From Salvator merianae (taxonomy: Eukaryota; Chordata; Lepidosauria; Squamata; Teiidae): a DNA stretch of 64,000 bases. The DNA lies in NCBI GenBank assembly GCA_003586115.2, contig QVOM02000116.1:32465062-32529061 (forward strand), given 5' to 3'. Position 1 is the stretch's first letter. Every line of letters starts with the position of its first letter. Both the position numbers and the translations under genes were made by a program. The notes beneath the pieces were generated by a model. The model did not search any database and was not told the DNA's origin. It was given only the letters and a program-made list of their open reading frames with translations. Below, piece after piece: positions 60,077-64,000 of this stretch.

Positions 60077-63000
60077 CTGGTGTCATGCGAAGACTTAGAA
60101 AATTATTCATCAGTCCAGAGAAATCATGTAGTTGAGCAACAGCAGCATCAAGGATCAATAAACAGTTCACTTCCAATGGAACAACAATCTACTCATCTTA
60201 TGGGGCTACAACCATAATAGCAGAGTGTTGGAAGAGGGGAAAGGCTTCTGCTGGAAACTTCCCTTTCATTCTCTTCCCTTTCATTCGCCCCAAACCCAGG
60301 CATGACCCCCTTATTGTATGTGCAGTTTGCAGGAAGAACATTGGCAGAACCGTTTGAGCACTTTCTGAGCACTTCAAACTGATCTCCTCTTGTGGCAGTG
60401 GCCCTGTTATCACTGCCATTGCCACTGGAGGGAACCTATTGGTCCTCTCCGCAGCACGGCTGGTGGTTGAACACAAGAACTGGCCTGTGGGTCCATTTCC
60501 TGAATTTGAAGATACCTCTTATCAAGATCAAAAATGTTCTTCGATCTTGACAGTGAGAGGAAGAGGAGGCATGTGAACACCTTTCCTTTAAGAATAGCAC
60601 CATGAGTTAAGAACAGCACTATTATTTAATGCGAAGGGTAGGAGATGCTATGCTTGTAGTGAATCCTCCTGTTCTGTGTGGGTTCTGCCCATTATCTGAT
60701 CTGTTGCAGATGGTAGGAATTGCTCCACTGCCATTAGGACTTTGGGATATGGGAGAATGTCTGAGGCTGCCGAACTGATCTCAAAAGTCACTTGCAAATG
60801 ATCAGTTCAGAGATCTGGCAAGAGTGGTCTGTCCCACCCCTAAGCAGCACACTGGATAGAAAGGAAGAGCAAAAGAAAGGGAAAAGGAGAACCAGAGACT
60901 GAGCCTGCATTGGCACAACCTCTGCTTTAATTGACTCTTGGGAAGGTGTGTGCTGGTTAGCTTGCCTCCCCCACCCTGTGTGGGCACATGGGTGTGAAAA
61001 AAGATGACTTACCTGTTTGGTTTCTAGCCAAGCTGTTTTTGCATCAGTCCAATCTGGCTATCTTCTGAGCCATTTCTAATCCATTGCAAAAGTGGCCTGA
61101 GCAAAAACCTTGCTGCTGTGAGAGGTGTTCTTCTGAGGTTTCTTGGATTGGGAGCTGCAGCATGCAGAGTTTGCTGAGCCTCCCAATTCCCATGAATCAC
61201 CCACACTCTGGGCTGTATCCCAACCTCATGGGGATACAGTATCAGGAGAAGAAAACATGTGGTACCCTTACTTCTCAGTCTGTCGTCTACCTAGTACAGC
61301 CCAGCCACCACTAACATGATTACCTTCCCATGCAACCCTCAACAGAATAAAAGACCATCCTTTCTTGCTTAGTTGGTGGGTATTATTATCATGGCACTTC
61401 CATATCATTGCTATAACCTAAGACATAGCAGCAAATAACAAAACCCTATTATTCTCATTTCACCCAAGCTTCAGCCTTTTCCAGGGGAACACATAGCTGA
61501 AGAGCTTTCAATCCACACTAGTTTGCCCTTAAAGAGGGAGCTTGGGACTGTTAGAGAAGCATCTGGAATTCAACATCCGATGGCAAGCAAGCCAATGAGT
61601 TATTAAACAGGAGAGTCAAGCAGCTGACTATGAGATGCAAGCACCGCTGGAGGCATACTCACTTCTGTGCAATTATGCTTGGGTTGACAGTCACAAGATT
61701 TGTCTTATTGCCAACATCTTGACTGACATCTCCCGTAGTTGGGGGAAGGTTACACCTGGAGGTTTAGAAAAGCTCTTTAGAAATCACCCTATATATTGCA
61801 CTCTTATAAAAAGCATTTTTGACCATGTCTCTACACATGGTGGGGGAGGCACCTGGGGACAGGTGTCTGGGCAGAAGCCCTCATCCCGCCACACCACCAG
61901 GTGCTTCTTGGTTCCCATTTTGACACAGAAAGATACCTGACCGTGCAGCAAACAAAGTGCTCCCTCAAAGAGTGCAAGTTCACACCCTTGGTTCTGGGCA
62001 CCTCAGGCATGCATTGGACTCCTCAGTGGGTGCGCTGTGCAACTGAAAGAGGAGACACAATGTCCAAGATGCACCCTGAGGGCTTTAAAAGGTAAATGGA
62101 GACATGGGCTTTCTTTTAAGCAGCCAAGTATACATCACTTTGTTCTATGCCATGTCTACACTCTGTACTCTGAAAGCACTAGAGGTGAGGACTATGTGGA
62201 CATTAGTTTCTATGCAGAGCACTAAGTGGGGGCCTTTGGATCAGGACTGGAGAATGTTGTGAGGCTTCCAATCAGAGTCCGGCACTTTGCTGCTGCCCTT
62301 CAGTCCCAATTCACAGGTCACTGCTGCAAAATACACTTGGAAGGCAGAAAATCCATTGACCACATTGGAACTTATTTCTGGTTTAACATCCATAGATTTC
62401 TGCTGTTAAGCAGCTTACGAATACCAACAGAGCTACAGTTGAGCTCTAATGTTAAGACTGTTGTTCTGGGGATTAGCCCAGTACTTGTAACTATTAACCA
62501 CTTTTTGTCTCTATCGCTCTGGAGGACCCCCCCATCAATCAACAAGGAAGAACAGACAATATAGCAATGGGACTTCAGTAGCAAAGGAATGATAAAAGAG
62601 AGCAAGGGTATAAGGAAACAGTCCATCAATGCTCTGTTTAATAGCACATAAAAATTCATCATTCACATACCTTACTGCTCTGAGATTCATTTTACTAACC
62701 CCACTAGAAGATGGCCTGCTTCTGAATTGCATTTGGGTAGAGTTAAGTAGCTGCAGAAAGCTTCATTATCAGATATCTAGGACATATTTAATAAAGACCA
62801 ATTGTCCTCTTCTGCCTGGTTATCCTCACTGATAGAAAGTGAAACTGTTCTCTGTTGCAGAGGAACCAGTGGGGCAGGAGTGCAGGGTTGAGGCATTGAT
62901 TGGCATCTTGCTTTTGATATCTCTGAACCATGGCCACATCTCCACTGTGTGGCTCTTTGATAGGTCCTTAGGGGCATAAACCACCACATCCGCCCCACTG

Positions 63001-63422
63001 AAGTACATCTCAATCCCATCAAAGGCAAAGTACTAATTGCCATTTTGCCTGTTCTCCCCTGGTCCACCACATGGCTGCCTAACTATCCCATAGCAAATTG
63101 ATCTAGTAATATGCTTGTGTTAAGCATATTTTTGCTCTTCAGAGTAGGCAAAACATCTGTCCGTTCATTAGAAACCATGCTTGTTTAATAACATGGTAAG
63201 TAATTACAAAGATAGGCATGATGGTAACACAGTACAATTATATCTGCACATCACAAGCTACCACACAGAATTACCTTTCTGTATTATTTCATCACAATTT
63301 AGAATTGCTCACCTGAATACAAAGTCAGATTTATCAATTTCTGCTCCACAACTGGAATTCCTTAGGATCCCCCCATTTCCAACTACTGCACAGTGCTTGA
63401 AAGGATAATCTAGCGGCTGTGA
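59608..63422 (-). CDS. ST8SIA6: Alpha-2,8-sialyltransferase, probably ST8SIA6; last three exons (5' part outside window)
   Basis: Joined minus-strand exons 63422-63313, 61755-61663 and 60076-59608 give 672 nt in one frame (223 aa plus TAG). The family transfers sialic acid from CMP-sialic acid to a sialylated glycan in the Golgi lumen. Visible, in order: sialylmotif L ([20 protein letters not shown] then DKSDFVF); NLPPTTGDV and VTVNPSII; sialylmotif S around [20 protein letters not shown] followed by LYGFWPF; motif III HHYYDN; motif [11 protein letters not shown] with the catalytic-type His. It ends [12 protein letters not shown]. The N-terminal anchor and stem exons lie beyond the window. 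Motif set and lengths mean the ST8SIA family; assignment to member 6 rests on close C-terminal resemblance and on its convergent position next to VIM, as in human. Confidence 0.88.
61663..61755 (-). CDS. ST8SIA6: ST8SIA6 middle exon
   Basis: 93 bp on the minus strand, acceptor CCTCCAG, donor AA/GTGAGT. The first base completes Arg. Thirty codons follow, beginning [19 protein letters not shown] and ending [10 protein letters not shown], plus two bases of Lys. Phase is 2 on both borders, so it joins both neighbours exactly. NKT is a possible N-glycosylation site. Confidence 0.9.
61756..63312 (-). other. ST8SIA6 intron containing an unassigned protein-like frame
   Basis: Intron between the motif L exon and the middle exon. 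Most of it shows nothing recognisable. The minus-strand frame from about 63030 to 62826 is discussed separately. The intron from 60077 to 61662 likewise holds nothing recognisable. Confidence 0.7.
62826..63030 (-). other. Unrecognised protein-like open frame in an ST8SIA6 intron
   Basis: The minus strand carries an open stretch reading [38 protein letters not shown] and [18 protein letters not shown], then [12 protein letters not shown] and a TGA. The composition is protein-like rather than repeat-like. Before YFAF there is an in-frame TAG at about 63034-63036, and the end falls at a sequence resembling a splice donor (CA/GTGAGG). I do not recognise the family. It could be a decayed retrocopy, a fragment of a mobile element, or chance. 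Confidence 0.3.
63313..63422 (-). CDS. ST8SIA6: ST8SIA6 exon with sialylmotif L
   Basis: 110 bp on the minus strand, acceptor ATTTTCAG, donor CAG/GTGAGC. It encodes 36 codons, with [18 protein letters not shown] followed by [18 protein letters not shown], then two bases of an Arg codon completed by the next exon. Sialylmotif L binds the CMP-sialic acid donor; its first Cys is one of the disulfide-forming residues of the family. Confidence 0.9.
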
Positions 63423-64000
63423 CTGAAAATAAAAACAAAGGTTTCAGTTACCAAATTTAATGAAAATTACACTGTGAATAATTAGTGGACAGAAATGCTT
63501 TCTTTCTTATCCTTATATCTATGTCTATTTTAAAGGATGCATATATTATGTCGTACACTACTGAGAAAACTGGTGTAAAGGAAGCTGAAAATAAATGTTG
63601 AGGGAGTATTTTCTTCCCAAAATGCTTGGAAGTTATTTAAAATATCTATAATAGATACACTGTGCCACCACATCTTCCAAACATTAAGACAGGAACTGCA
63701 AAAACTAGGAGACCAGCATAGTTGATTAGCAGTGCCACAATCAATTAGAGTTAAGAAAAGATCCTTCTGAAAGTGGAAGATTTGACCTAATGAAGAGAAA
63801 CACAGACTTCGGGCAAAGAAATGCAAACAGACAGTAAGAAATACAAAGAAATATTGAGGTGTGTATTGGAAAGATAAATATGTGTTCTTTAAATATCAAG
63901 AAGCAGGAGGCTGGCTAGGGCACAACCACAGAGACAGCCAAAGGCAAAGTACCATTTGCTACTTCTTATGTTCTTTCTTATGTTTTCATGCTGCTGCATG

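Noticed and set aside
1..64000. Search for CRISPR arrays, prokaryotic operons, prophage or toxin systems
   Set aside because: No regularly spaced identical repeats and no compact gene strings. Spliced vertebrate genes and retroelements show this is animal nuclear DNA.

Overview
The window is nuclear DNA of a vertebrate, most likely a squamate reptile (lizard-type). It has intron-rich genes, a CpG-rich promoter, and many interspersed repeats: tRNA-headed SINEs (one resembling the squamate Sauria SINE), CR1 3' ends, an L2/CR1-type LINE, and many short inverted-repeat (MITE-like) DNA elements. The squamate assignment rests on repeat types recognised by eye and on gene content, so it is an inference.

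Two genes can be supported. (1) A complete vimentin gene (VIM) lies on the plus strand, with start codon at 11344, stop at 29613-29615 and nine coding exons. Every exon has GT/AG borders and all phases join. The sum is 1386 nt, giving a 461-residue type III intermediate-filament protein. A TATA-like box, GC box and inverted CCAAT box precede it, and poly(A) signals follow it. (2) The 3' half of a polysialyltransferase-family gene lies on the minus strand (59608-63422). Three exons join in phase to give 223 C-terminal residues with sialylmotifs L, S, III and VS. The neighbouring VIM gene points to ST8SIA6, because VIM and ST8SIA6 are convergent neighbours in human. Its 5' exons lie beyond the right edge.

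Layout: 1-10.7 kb is repeat-rich flank (MITEs, SINEs, a degenerate L2-like LINE at 5.9-7.9 kb). 10.7-11.1 kb is a long pyrimidine tract. 11.2-29.9 kb is VIM; its roughly 10.4-kb intron 2 holds CR1 ends and a striking double palindrome. 30-59.5 kb is the gene-poor interval between the two convergent genes, filled with nonautonomous DNA elements, microsatellites and unassigned unique sequence. 59.6-64 kb is the sialyltransferase gene end.

The two genes do not work in one pathway: vimentin builds cytoplasmic 10-nm filaments, while the sialyltransferase acts in the Golgi. I found no operon, CRISPR array, viral gene, toxin gene or evident new multi-gene system. The least explained structures are the alternating palindrome clusters at about 0.72-0.98 kb and 21.7-22.1 kb, and an unrecognised protein-like frame at 62.83-63.03 kb on the minus strand.
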